Origin: Pseudisothecium myosuroides
Taxonomy: Eukaryota > Streptophyta > Bryopsida > Hypnales > Lembophyllaceae
Assembly (NCBI GenBank): GCA_951799445.1
Contig: OX637288.1
Coordinates: 48,871,288 to 48,935,287 of the forward strand
Direction: 5' to 3'
DNA: 64,000 bases
Shown: positions 35,586 to 51,196 of the stretch, in pieces
How positions within the stretch are numbered: position 1 is the stretch's first letter
How the letters are laid out: the number at the start of each line of letters is the position of its first letter
Made by a program: the position numbers and the translations under genes
The notes under the pieces: model-generated
The model's database searches: none
Told to the model about the DNA's origin: nothing
The model's input: only the letters and a program-made list of their open reading frames with translations

Positions 35586-36561
35586 AGTGACCATTTAACG
35601 TAGGAGCTGATTGCCTTTTCAAAAAAACAAAATTGGCTTTGAACAATTTCCAGTAAATTTTTGTCAGAATAAAAATGGAATTGGCATCTAACCCACGTTA
35701 TTTCATTTTTTTTTGGACCTTCATGGAATTAGTTATGAATTTTTGAAGTTGAAACGCAATGGTCACTAAAAGCAACCACCTCCTACAACGTACACTATTG
35801 GTGCATAGAAGAAGGACAAACATACCTTTGTGTCATGATTGCTTTTAGAGCACAGTTGTTTTTAGAGCAAACTATTTTACTACATAAAGAGGGAGGATGC
35901 TCATATGGCTACTTGAATTGAAGTCCTCAACTCTCAAGTACATGGATAACAGACTCTAAAACCAACACTTATAACCCTCTAGAAATAATAGGGGTTGTCA
36001 CATCTTCTCCGAGAATGAAATTTCTATGAAGAATGAGAAGTGGTAGAGAGAAAAGAAGAGCCTATTAGGAGCCTTTCTCTATGAAGTAGGTGTGACACTT
36101 CTTTTGTTGGGGTTAAAAACAAGAATATAAAATTGGAGAATGAGATTTACTAGCATAAATTAGGAAGCTTTCAAACACGCAAATTTTGGAATGCAGAACA
36201 TGCAATGGACATGCTAAATGCGCAAAATGCACAATGAATGCACAAAAGGTGCAGAATGCACGGAACGCACAAACTGCAAAAAATTTGGAATGTAGAAAAA
36301 TCGAAATGTGGCAAACAAGGTGAAAGTGAGAAAACAGAGCATTAAAACTTCACTCATGAAATCTTCTTCATGCCTAATCTTCACCTTTGAAGGAAAATAA
36401 TGGCTATTTTCAATCTTCAAAGAATGGATCCTTTGCAAGTCAAGGAGAGCCAATGAGAGAGTGTCACGTCCCTATTGTCTGAAGATTGAGAATGGGGTGA
36501 AAAAAGTGTGACAATCCCTAATGCAAAAGCATGGCAATACAAACCAAATGCAAATGTATAT
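35586..36561. other. Dispersed repeat M2 and spacer
   Basis: 35586-35795 is the inverted partner of 26075-26290 and begins right after the TTAA of B2. From 36180 to 36300 AATGCA/GCACAA words recur. No gene. Confidence 0.4.
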
Positions 36562-36565
36562 TTAT

Positions 36566-37308
36566 GGGTGATTGCATGAATGATTGGCTATTTTTGTTCC
36601 ACTTCGGTTGTTTTCGGCTAGTACTCCCAGTACTACGAGATTTTTGCATATGAATTTTTTTAAATAAAATAAAATAAGGATAATTAGTATAACACTAGAA
36701 ATAGCATATCACCAAAATTTCAGACCTAAAAAAAATGAAGGTAAAAAGTTATTCACAAAAACGTGTGAGCTGAAATTCTGAAGAAAATACATAGTTTGAC
36801 GTTTTAATTTGTACAAAATAGGAAAAGAAATTTTCAAAGAAACTAAAAATTGGACATTTGGAAAGACTTTATATTGAAGAGATTTCACCAAAAAAAATTA
36901 TCTTGAAACCATCTTCAACATTCATAATTGTGCGCGCAAGGGAGCCTTCTTTGCATGGACGTAGAGGACATAAAATATATTATTTTTTAATGCCCCTTGG
37001 TAGGAACATGACTTCCTACTATGGGAATAGACCATAGAAAAATCAGCTCCAAATCATTAAATTTGGGTACTCCATAGTACTAAAAACCCTTAAAACTCAA
37101 AACGTGACATATTAGTTTAAATGATATTTAAATATAAAATGATTTTTGAAAATTTCTGAAAAATATGAAATATGATTAACCTCAAGAGAAGCATCTTCAA
37201 TAAAAATTTCAAGTTCATGCGAATCATGCTGCAAAAGTTATAGCAAGAGGAAGCTTTGGCACTCGCTTTGTGACAAAGTTTCAGTACCGGTCTTTCATGC
37301 AATCACCC
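36566..37308. mobile_element. Element with TTAT duplication and 14-bp TIRs (743 bp)
   Basis: TTAT at 36562-36565 and 37309-37312. Left end GGGTGATTGCATGAA, right end TTCATGCAATCACCC, a perfect inverted pair. The interior is AT-rich and non-coding. It resembles the TTAA elements in having a 4-bp duplication but has a different end and target. Confidence 0.6.
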
Positions 37309-37543
37309 TTATGTTGTATACCCAAGAATCAATTATATATTTTTTTTAGTTGTCCAAAGCATTCATTCATCCTTCTATTAATTAAACAACAGTTTTCATA
37401 ATATTTATTAATATTCTACAACAATATAGAAGCATATTATTTGAATAAATGATAATAAAAAATTATTGCATTTATCAATTAGTTTAAAATTATCAATTTC
37501 ATATATTTAGTTTTTATTGTTCACTTGTATATATGAATGTTTT

Positions 37544-38208
37544 TCATTCTCCAAGCAATGCCACAAGAATGTCATCATCACATGTCAATCTATAATCTTG
37601 CATTGCATTTAAACAATCACTATGAAAAGTTGAGGCGGCACGTATATATTGGTTCAAGTCATTCAATTGTGTAGGTGGTAGTTATGTATTGGAATCTTGA
37701 ACAATGACACACTACAAGAGAAAGGGATGTTTTAAGTATAGTCCTAGTAGTATAGTCCTATAAGTAATGACCTTTTAAGGAAATTTTTAATAAAATTTTA
37801 TTAGAAATACATGTACTATATATGGACTATACTACTAGGACTATACTTAAAACACCGCTTTCGCTTGTAGTGACAAGTGAATTTTGATAGTGCTTAGAGC
37901 ACCTTCATAATCTTCAATACATTGCTGAATGATTACATATTGATTATTATTTTTAGTAGGTATTGCATCGAGGGTAGGCTTCCACCATGTATATACATCT
38001 TCAATGTTGAGAAGAGATGCTTTCAATATTTCTTTTATATAGGACGAACGAGACAAATCCTTCAAACCTTCAAGAGTGAAAAAACATACACTTGGATATG
38101 TGATAATGTTATATACGTGTTGAATTGATGCAGTATCTCTTGAAATTAGTTCATAGAGAGATTTAGAAGATGGTCTTGTATCTTTCAAGAATCTCCTTTG
38201 CTAAGCTT
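37544..38208 (-). pseudogene. PMEI-domain (invertase/pectin methylesterase inhibitor-like) pseudogene, interrupted
   Basis: Minus-strand reading from about 38208: RDTASIQHVYNIITYPSVCF, KDLSRSSYIKEILKASL, IIQQCIEDYEGALSTIKIHL, then the CACTA-type MITE at 37872-37710. After it the frame shifts and continues LNDLNQYIRAASTFHSDCLN, AMQDYRLTCDDDILVALLGE, stop at 37544. The spacing of T-YPSVC, C-x-E-x-Y-x-x-AL and AA-T-x-x-x-x-C fits the four-helix PMEI fold (secreted inhibitors of cell-wall invertases or pectin methylesterases). The usual first Cys of the V-C-N-x-T-x-YP motif is Tyr, there is no start codon or signal peptide, and a stop precedes the readable part. Apparently dead. Family call moderate. 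Confidence 0.5.
37710..37872. mobile_element. CACTA-type foldback MITE (163 bp)
   Basis: Begins CACTACAAGAG and ends CGCTTGTAGTG; flanked by ACA (37707-37709 and 37873-37875). The arms pair: TTTTAAGTATAGTCCTAGTA with TACTAGGACTATACTTAAAA. It splits the PMEI-like pseudogene. Confidence 0.85.
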
Positions 38209-38209
38209 T

Positions 38210-40670
38210 GGATCAAGAAAATATTAAATGTAATTAATATTAAACTTTCTAATGCCAATAAGATTCCAAAAACTATTCATATGCAAATAAAAAATCTTTT
38301 AATTTTCCTTGTAAACTACAAATACAATCACCCTTTGCATCATTAAAATTGGCAAATTGACCTCATTCCAAATCAAACTTAGTCAATGCCATTCTTAGAA
38401 TCACTACTAAATACAAAAATTTACAAAAAATTAATATTACATTAGACAAATAAAAATTATGAAACAAAATTCAAATTTTTGATTATATTTTGGATGTTAA
38501 AATACTAAGCTATGCAAAAACATATCCAAGTTAATAAAATAATTAGAAAACAAAGGTCTTTTGGATCAAATGAATTTGGTCAAATATTAGCAATTTTTTG
38601 ATTTAAATGCTTGAGATAAAGGCTTATGATAAACCAATTTAACATAAAAATTTAATATATTAAATTAGTGAATAGTTTTAATTAAAAATATATAAATTGA
38701 AAGCAAAAAGTTTAGAAGAATATTAAAGTATATACACAAGTTTAAAAATAGAGATTATAATTTTTAAATTTTTTTTAATAGGTTCTTGAATCCCCAAATT
38801 AGGTATGCCTTAGTCAAACTCAGTTTTAGATTTAAAAACATGCATTTTCTGAAAATTTGTTTTAAACATAAACATCCATCTTAACAACTTAGTGCCTTAG
38901 AAGGTTTCAGAATAATCAACATGTATATTAACAATTATTTTTCACACAAGAAAAACATAAAAAATATAGTAGTCAATTTTGATTGGCTAAATTTAGCTTA
39001 GTAATGATAATTTGACTTTAAAATACTAGCTAAAAATGTTAAAAGTTTCAAAAATAAAATAATTATTCTAAAAAAAATTCAAACTATTATCCATTGCTAC
39101 TTCTACCCTAAAAATAATTTCAAATTAATTGGATGTTTTTTTATTATATTACCAATGAATTAATATTTTGCTATCAAAACTATCAAAACTATCAAAATAA
39201 GATATTTTAAAAAAGAATTTATTTTTTTCCATTAATAGATAGCTTACATCCTTGTATAATAAAAATCTAAATTTCAAATCTTTTATTTGATTTAAAAAGT
39301 CAAATTTGAGCTTGAAAATGATGTTTAACTAATATATGGCTAGAAATTTGGTCGTTAAGGAGTTAAATCCTAAAACTTTTTGGTGTTTGTGATTCAAACT
39401 ATTAAAAAGAAATATACTTTTTAAAGCAAGGCTAAAAATTTCTATGCTTTTTTAAATGAATCCAATAGTATAAACTTTTAGATGATTTATTTAAGTATGT
39501 TTAAATAAAGAAATTCACCAATTACATGATTGTAATATTTAGTGAACTTCAAAAACAACAAATTCTTAGTCCTTCATGAAAATGAAGTTTAATCATTTGG
39601 ATTATCTACAAAGTTACATCTATATTTGTCTTAAAGCACATAGATAAATGAACTTTTGTAAAGAAATTCGTCAAAAATATAGGAAAAAATAAAAATATGA
39701 ATTCAAAGATTTATTTGTGATGATATACTAGGGGGATGGAGGTATAAATATGAATGCATAATGATGTCAAATCCAAGTAACAACCTATAGTTTAGAGTTA
39801 GTCCCAATGGAGATAGATATTTGTAAATTTAGAATTCTTCATAAATTGGATTTTAAAGAGAAATATAATTCTTTAATGAGTTGACATCCTAATAAATTCA
39901 TTTTGGAGCTTTAAAAATGTTCAAATTTAAACCAATGTCAAAGTTTGAATGTAAATTTTATATTCTATTACTTTTTTAGAATCCTCAAAAATATATTCAT
40001 CAACTAATGTGTGAAAAATATAATTACATATAAATTTGAAAGTTCCATTAATGTATTTGACAAGATCTTTTATTATATATGAGATGTGACACATTTTCAT
40101 GTCATAATCCACAAAGAATTTTATAAAATGGCATTGCATTCATTCAATAGAATGTAAACTACGGCTAATGTGGCTAAGTTACATTTGTTGATTTTGTTCT
40201 CTTCATTTTTTGAAGCAATTGTGCCTCATGATGTACATTTATTCCTTTGGATGGTCTTTTTCCAGATACCAAATACTCTATTAGTAATAATTTTATTCAC
40301 AATCTTAAAGTTGGAATTGTATTTTTTTTTGTATTGATGAATATTGACAAATATAGATTCCATTTGATGCGCTACAATTACATTGTTGTAAATTTGAGGC
40401 ACCACAACTAAAGTTTCATAAATAAAAACACAATTGTTTTGGAGTCACCACTAATTTTGATAAGAATTATGCTTATGGTGTTCTAGAGTGCACATTAAGA
40501 AAATTCTATAGTTTGAATAAATAATATTTTGAACATGTTTCAAATAAGAAGAATTTAAAAATTCTCAATTTGTTTGAATCATACATTTATCAATGGAAAA
40601 TAGAAATTGGTCTATTCTTTGTACTATACACAAGACTTCATATTTATAGAAGAAGTTTGGCATATAATTG
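38210..40670. other. Long AT-rich stretch, nothing recognised
   Basis: About 2.4 kb of very AT-rich sequence. No terminal repeats, genes or RNA genes visible; open frames are short and typical of chance. Confidence 0.4.
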
Positions 40671-40679
40671 ACTTTTTAC

Positions 40680-41180
40680 AATAAACTTTAAATGGAGTGA
40701 AGGAATAGATACATGCCTAATTCCTTAATTACAATAAATTTGAGATGGTGTAAAGGGGCAAATGTACAACCCTTTGGTTATACTATACAACCCTGATGGC
40801 GTGAGGGGGCACATGTAATGAGGGATTATATACATTCTACCCACCTCAATTATAATAAACAAGAGCAAGGGATTCATATTGAGGGGACAAATATATGCTT
40901 AATTCATTATTATAATAATTATGAGATGAAGTGAAGGGATCGTATGCATGCCTAACATCTTGATTACAACAAACATGCAATGGAATGAGGGGGTCATACA
41001 CATGCCTAACTCCTTCATTACAATAGACATCATAGTGAATGAGGGGACATCTACACTGAGGGATTATGCACATTCTGACCCCCTTGGTGACAACAAACAT
41101 CAAATAGAATGAAGAGGTTGTGCACATGCATGCATTACTATCTACAATAAATATAAAATGGAGTGAAGGAATTGGACAAA
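40680..41180 (-). repeat. About 72-bp tandem repeat array, inverted arm 1
   Basis: Degenerate units of about 70-75 bp with ATGCCTAA, TACAATAAA or ACAACAAACAT, and AAATGGAATGAGG-like words. It is the reverse complement of the array at 42905-44125. The 93-residue minus frame at 40846-41127 is the repeat read as protein and is not a gene. Confidence 0.65.
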
Positions 41181-41393
41181 TATCATAGGCTTTATATTAT
41201 TCAAATTAATAAAATAATCTTATTTTTTAACACAATTTGTATTGATTTGATCAATATCACAAAGCTTTACACAATGTTTGCAATAGGGAAGAGGCATAAG
41301 TGGGAAGAGAAGTCAAGTTGTCTATGCACTTGGGGATGTAGAAGGTACAACCATCAATATGTAGGATATTGGTAAGAACATGACTCCTAAGTC

Positions 41394-42267
41394 ACATTGT
41401 CCCAAAGTTGTGGACAAAATTTTAGGTGAAACTTTTGAAACTTTTGCATAAGATAAAAAAACTTATTAGCTTTGTCGAGATACAATTTTTATTTCAATTG
41501 GTACTTAGGAGTAAGGTTATAATACAATAAGCCAAAATATTAAACTTGGCAGTCAAATAAAATCTATAAAAATTTGAAATTATCATTTTTTTCCATAGAT
41601 TATATATTTTTTTGCATGGAAAGGTTTGATTCATTGCATTTGGATTTGTGATGTGAAAGTTATTTAAAGCATCTTATTTTGCAAGCAATTGAAGAATTTA
41701 AAAAAATAATGTATGGGATTCTCGATGGGTTTCATATTTGAGCTCAATTTTTACTTTTTTTTCACAACAAAATTTCTACAAAGTGAAATTTTTATTGTTA
41801 AAACAATCTCAACATTGGCTTTAATGTCTTTTAGTTCCATCTTAGCTATTAATGATTTAGTTTTTCTTTCTATTATGTACCATCTTCTACTTAACAATTT
41901 GTTAAAGAATAAAATTTACTTAAAGAATAAATATTTTTTTAAACTTTCTTTTTTAATATTTTCAAATCCATATATTCAAGATAAAAAGTTTTAATTCAAA
42001 ATCTATAGTGCAAAATTTTTAAGTTAAGAAGATTCAAAGTCTCAAGAACAAATTCACCATGCAACCAAAAAACATAATTTCTTCATTTGCTTGCAATCTA
42101 TATATGGTCAAAGTGTCTAAATTTTTTTCTAATAGTCTATTGTGCACAATTTATTGTATTTAGATATGCAAAAATATTATTATTATTATTAATCTTTTTT
42201 TGCACTAGAAATGGTAGTTTTGAGCAGACCTGTTTTGACAAAAATAAAGGCTTTGGGACCTTAGGCG
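41394..42267 (-). mobile_element. Family A-like element, copy A5 (diverged)
   Basis: Right end GGGACCTTAGGCG followed by TTAA (42268-42271); left end near TCCTAAGTCACATTGTCCC without an intact TTAA. The interior keeps family A words (CAATTTTTATTTCAATTGGT, ATACAATAAGCCAAA, ACCTTCTACTTAACAATT-like). Boundaries approximate. Confidence 0.55.
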
Positions 42268-42359
42268 TTAATCGCCCAAGCCATAGTCAAGTTAAAACAA
42301 ATAATTGAGTTGAAAGTTGAGTTTTAGATCTCATTTAGGCATGGTGATCTTTTCTTTAA

Positions 42360-42603
42360 GAACATGTTCAACTAAGAAAATGTAGTAAGCTAAGTTCCAT
42401 TTTGTCTTAAAAAATTCATTTGTTATTTGGAGTCTTTAATAAAAAAATTATAGACCAAGTTTAGAGAGGGTATTTGAAAATGTACTCTCCAAGCCTTTTC
42501 TGAATTTGGTCTATAACTTTTTATTGGAAGCTCCAAATCACATATGGACTTTTGGAGTCAAAATTGAACTTAATTTTCCACATTTTCATAGTTAGACATG
42601 TTT
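42360..42603. mobile_element. TTAA-flanked foldback MITE J (244 bp)
   Basis: TTAA at 42356-42359 and 42604-42607. Inverted arms of about 115 bp: AACATGTTCAACTAAGAAAA, TTCCATTTTG, TATTTGGAG and TTATAGACCAA pair with the right arm (TTGGTCTATAACTTTTTATT and CATTTTCATAGTTAGACATG). Confidence 0.65.
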
Positions 42604-43213
42604 TTAAAAAAGTATTTAGTATGTGAATAAAGTTTGAAATTCAGCTCAAAACTCCAACATTCTTTTTGACTTGACTCCTGTATATCCCACATGACAATCA
42701 CTAATTGACTAGTGAACTTTGTGATACACATATAATTGAATTAGCATAGGGAATTCTATACTAATCGTGTTAAAAAATGTCAAATATTTGTTATTGTGAA
42801 ATCACATGCCAAAATATGTTTCCTTGCTTCAATTAAAATTATAACAAGGTATTGTTGGACTTTCTAATTTTCAACTTAAGGAAAGAGGTGAGACAAAAGC
42901 CCATCAACTCCATTCCATTTTATATTTATTGTAGAAGGTTAGGAATATGCTTGCTCCCCTTATCTATATGCCCATCAACTCAACTCCATTCTATTTTGTA
43001 TTTATTGTAAAAGGTTAGGCATATGCTTGACATCCTTGTTTATTATGCCTATCAATTCCATTTTATTTTTTGTTTATTGTATAAGGTTAGATGTATGCAT
43101 AGGTCCTTCGTTCCACATATCTATCAACTCCAATCCATTTCATATATAACTTATTGTAGAATGTTAGACATATGCTTGATTCCTCATTCTATACGCCCAT
43201 CAATTCTATTTAA

Positions 43214-43416
43214 CTGAAGCTGACGCATTTTGTCTAGTTGATAGAGAATCCTCCTTGTAGGACAAAAGTGCAACTATTCATCTTCAACACTTTGATGTGA
43301 TAAGAAAAAGAGGTATTCTACAGTAGTTTTACTTTCAATGAGTGCTTTTGAATTTTTTAAGGCTATAATTCATACGGTGATCAAAGGCATGATTTCTACA
43401 GTCACTAGTCCGTCCT
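43214..43416 (+). mobile_element. TTAA-flanked element R2 (203 bp)
   Basis: TTAA at 43210-43213 and 43417-43420. Contains TAGGACAAAAGTGCAACTAT, CTACAGTAG, ACTTTCAATGAGTGCTTTTG and CACTAGTCCGTCC. The same length class as R3. Confidence 0.6.
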
Positions 43417-43420
43417 TTAA

Positions 43421-44007
43421 CTCCTTTGCGCTCCGATATCCACTTTTTAGATGATGAACAAATTAAAACTCAAGTTTCATCTTCAATACTGCTTGGTTGA
43501 AAGTCATCCTAATTTGTGGAGATATCTTAATAAGTTGTTGTTTTATCTACTGGTTGAATTTGGTGTTACTAGAATACATAATTTTCTAAAATTACAAATG
43601 TGGAAGTATGTCAAGTGGTTGACCAAGCCAAAATTGCATTGACTCTAATTCAAAACTGGATTTGCAAAAACGAGGTTATAGATTAAAAGAAAAAAAAATT
43701 CAAAAATCACCATGTCAAAAGAACCTCATTTCAAATCCTTTCCAACAAATTTTACTCAAAAAATGATAATATTTTGCTTGTAATCAAATTTAGAAGGAAT
43801 TTTGAAATTTTCTTTTCAAAATTTATAAAAAAATACTGTTGATAGCATTAGTGAATCTAACTATATGGATGGAATCTACAACTCAAAATCTACAACTTTT
43901 TATGAATTATATGAATGATATGAATTCCAAAATATTCTTCCAAATAGTACTTTATAATGATTTTTTTGAAATCGTGAATTTTGAAGAAGACTCTGGATGC
44001 TTAGGAA
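43421..44007 (-). mobile_element. TTAA-flanked family D element, copy D2 (587 bp)
   Basis: TTAA at 43417-43420 (shared with R2) and 44008-44011. Left end CTCCTTTGCGCTCC, right end TCTGGATGCTTAGGAA. Inverted copy of D1. Confidence 0.6.
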
Positions 44008-44165
44008 TTAAGGGTTAGATTTTGTGTTTATTGTAGAAAGTTAGGCATATGCTTGACCTCCTCATTCTATATGCCAATCAACTCCACTCCAATTGATGTT
44101 TATTGTAGGAGGTTAGGTATATTGTATTATATGAAGAAAAAGTGTCAATTTTGGGTGCTTCTACC

Positions 44166-44462
44166 TAGGGCTTTTCTGTTTGGCATTATAGTGCCAGATT
44201 GCACCGAAAGAAAATAATTTGACTAAAAAATGGTAACAAACCATGAAGTTTTTTGCCATAAAATTTCAAAGTAAAAAAAATCTTGGATGAAATTGACAGA
44301 TTGTGGATGAAAATAGAATTATGGACATGTGATATATACTAATGTAATATTTTCTATCCAATATATATGTGTATGAATGTTGAAATTTGGAGCACCACTA
44401 TAACATTTCATATCGCCACTTTGGCACTTCATAAAAAATGGAAAAAAAAAAGCCCTGCTTCT
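44166..44462 (+). repeat. Dispersed repeat I, copy 2, upstream of SEC23
   Basis: Second copy of the repeat at 33452-33715. It ends about 350 bp before the SEC23 start codon and may form the distal promoter. Just before it (44145-44161) lies TTTTGGGTGCTTCTACC, an isolated family H-type terminus. Confidence 0.55.
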
Positions 44463-44812
44463 ATCTTATTTGGCGTTTACACCCTCCAAAACAACCTGAG
44501 GATCTGGGTATTGGCCCAAATCGATACCCGCGCACACCTCCTGGGCATCAAATCAGGCGATTGTCTTGGAAACCGCAGACTAGGATTCAGTCTCCATGAC
44601 CGTCCCGGTGTTTGGACGCTATTTGAGTACAGTGTTTGCTTGCGCATCGTTTTGCACCCGATTCATGGGCTTCGTCTGCGAAGCCGAATCTCTCTGTTTT
44701 CACCGCCGTGGTCCTGCTGTCCCTGGGGTACCTGCGCTTGTTGCGGATTCACAGCGATCGAGTTTCCGACGCTTGAGGTGTGGCCGAATTGCCAGCAGCA
44801 GCAGCAGCAGCG
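44463..44812 (+). promoter_or_regulatory. SEC23 promoter and leader
   Basis: GC content rises sharply toward the gene. A (GCA)n run at 44792-44811 lies immediately before the start codon, within the probable leader. Confidence 0.4.
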
Positions 44813-49452
<4,640 letters not shown>

Positions 49453-50327
49453 AGTTTGCAGTACTCTGCGGGAAGCTATTCTCTGTATAGGAGAATTACC
49501 ACGGATCTCAGGATTGTAGGGCTTGTACGTACTCATCCAAACAGACTGTTTGTAGAATGGGAAACGGAGTCTGAAATCCTTACTCAAGGATTTGGGCAAC
49601 GACTGGCTTGGTGGTGGAGACTCTCACTGGACCATGGTCATCACTATCGCCAAAATCAAAGCTCAGAAGGCAGTGGAGGCTTGCAAGAATATAGAGGTAT
49701 TATTCCATATGACTGGCCTAGAGGTATCCAAACTGAGCAGGGCTTACTGCTCGTTGCTTGTGCAGTTGGTCGAAGGTGTATACGTGTATAAATTTCAAGT
49801 AGATCTGAGACTTTTTCTCAATGCAGTAGCCAGTGGTTTAGAGTTTGTTTCTTATGTGGCTATCAGGTTATATGTAGGGTTTAATCTTGTATAAAATTCA
49901 GAGAATTGGACTGGAAACTTACAAATAGGGGAGGGGTTATGCAACAGACATGAACTGAAGGATTGTGGGAGTGAAATAAGGAACTTAGATACTATAGAAT
50001 TTTGTCATTCAGAACACCTTCGATACTATATTTTGGCGGAGCTATTCTAGTTTAGTCTATGCTGGATCATTCAATAGCTCATGCCTTGTGGATCAGGAAT
50101 TGAAAGTCAAGTTCAAGGACATACAAGGTTGCAACTACTGTAAACTTTGCTTGAGGTGCTTGGATTAACTTACTCGAGAGCCTGCCGTGCTTGAATATGA
50201 ACGAGTCCTTTGGGCAACAATTGCCCATTTAATAAATATTAGTAATGCATTTTCGGAGGATAAAGTCGGTTCCTGTAAAGGGGTGTGACTTTCAGGCATT
50301 CAAATTGTTAATGAGTTTCATCGTGAG
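49453..50327. other. SEC23 3' region and spacer
   Basis: Contains the 3' untranslated sequence of SEC23. No further coding family recognised. Confidence 0.4.
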
Positions 50328-50329
50328 TA

Positions 50330-51193
50330 CAGTGCCCTCTAGAAACTAAGGTAACCCCAATTTCGACTTCCTTTCAAAATTTACCCTTTTCTGACCTAAT
50401 TTTCAAACTAACCTACTAAATTTATTGTTTTATGCAATCTTCATCAGCATGCCAAATTTCATTTTCAAAAAACAAATTTTTTATTTTTGATAAATTATGT
50501 TGTGTTTTTCATTGTATTATAAAATAATTGATTAAAAAATATTGGTGATGAATTTTTTTAATTTTATTGTGAAAATATTTAAGAAAACATCAATGTGCAC
50601 ATTTCACTTTTAGGGGAAAAAACATTACTTAGGAAGAATTTTATACTACAAAGAATTCAATGTCAAGGTGTTGCTTTTACAAATTTTATGAAATAGATAT
50701 CTTTAAAGTGCAATTATATTTTAGTAATTGAACCTTATATTATGATTACTTCTATATTTTTGAGCATGATGGTGCAATCGGTTTGGAAAAACCTAATTAT
50801 AATTTTAAAAAAATTGTTATACAAATTTTAGATTAGTAACCCTTTGACATTGAATTCTTTGTAGTGTAAAATTTTTCCTAGGTAATGTAAGTTTTTCCTA
50901 AAAGTAAAATGTGCACATTGATGTTTCTTAAATATTTGTACAATAAAATTTAAAAAATTCATCACCAATATTTTTCAATCAAAATATTTTGTAACACAAT
51001 GAAAAACATACAAAATAATTTATCAAAAATAGAATTTTTGTTTTTTAAAATTGAAATTTGGCATGTTGATGAAGATTGCATAAAACAATAAATTTAGTAG
51101 GTTAGTTTTGAAAATTAGATTAAAAAAGGGCAAATTTTGAAAGATATTCCTCCAAGTCGAAAGTAGGGTTACCTTACTTTCTAGAGGGCATTG
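50330..51193. mobile_element. Tc1/mariner-type non-autonomous element with long TIRs (864 bp)
   Basis: TA at 50328-50329 and 51194-51195. Left end CAGTGCCCTCTAGAAA, right end TTTCTAGAGGGCATTG. The arms are inverted over about 340 bp each (for example AAACTAACCTACTAAATTTA with TAAATTTAGTAGGTTAGTTT, and CATCAATGTGCACATTT). TA duplication plus a CAGTG start is the Tc1/mariner pattern. No transposase; the short centre is AT-rich. Confidence 0.8.
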
Positions 51194-51196
51194 TAC

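Larger units (their letters stand above)
42905..44125 (+). repeat. About 72-bp tandem repeat array, arm 2, split by R2 and D2
   Basis: Units contain CCATCAACTCCATTCCATTT, ATTTATTGTA and AGGTTAGGCATATGCTTG. The GTTAG core recurs near 42938, 43011, 43085 and 43160, then again at about 44047 and 44110 after 800 bp of inserted R2+D2. The array before and after the insertion joins in register, so the insertions came later. Confidence 0.7.

Noticed and set aside
40846..41127. 93-residue minus-strand ORF with repeated DVRHAYDP-like phrases
   Set aside because: It is the 72-bp tandem repeat read in one frame; no family resemblance.
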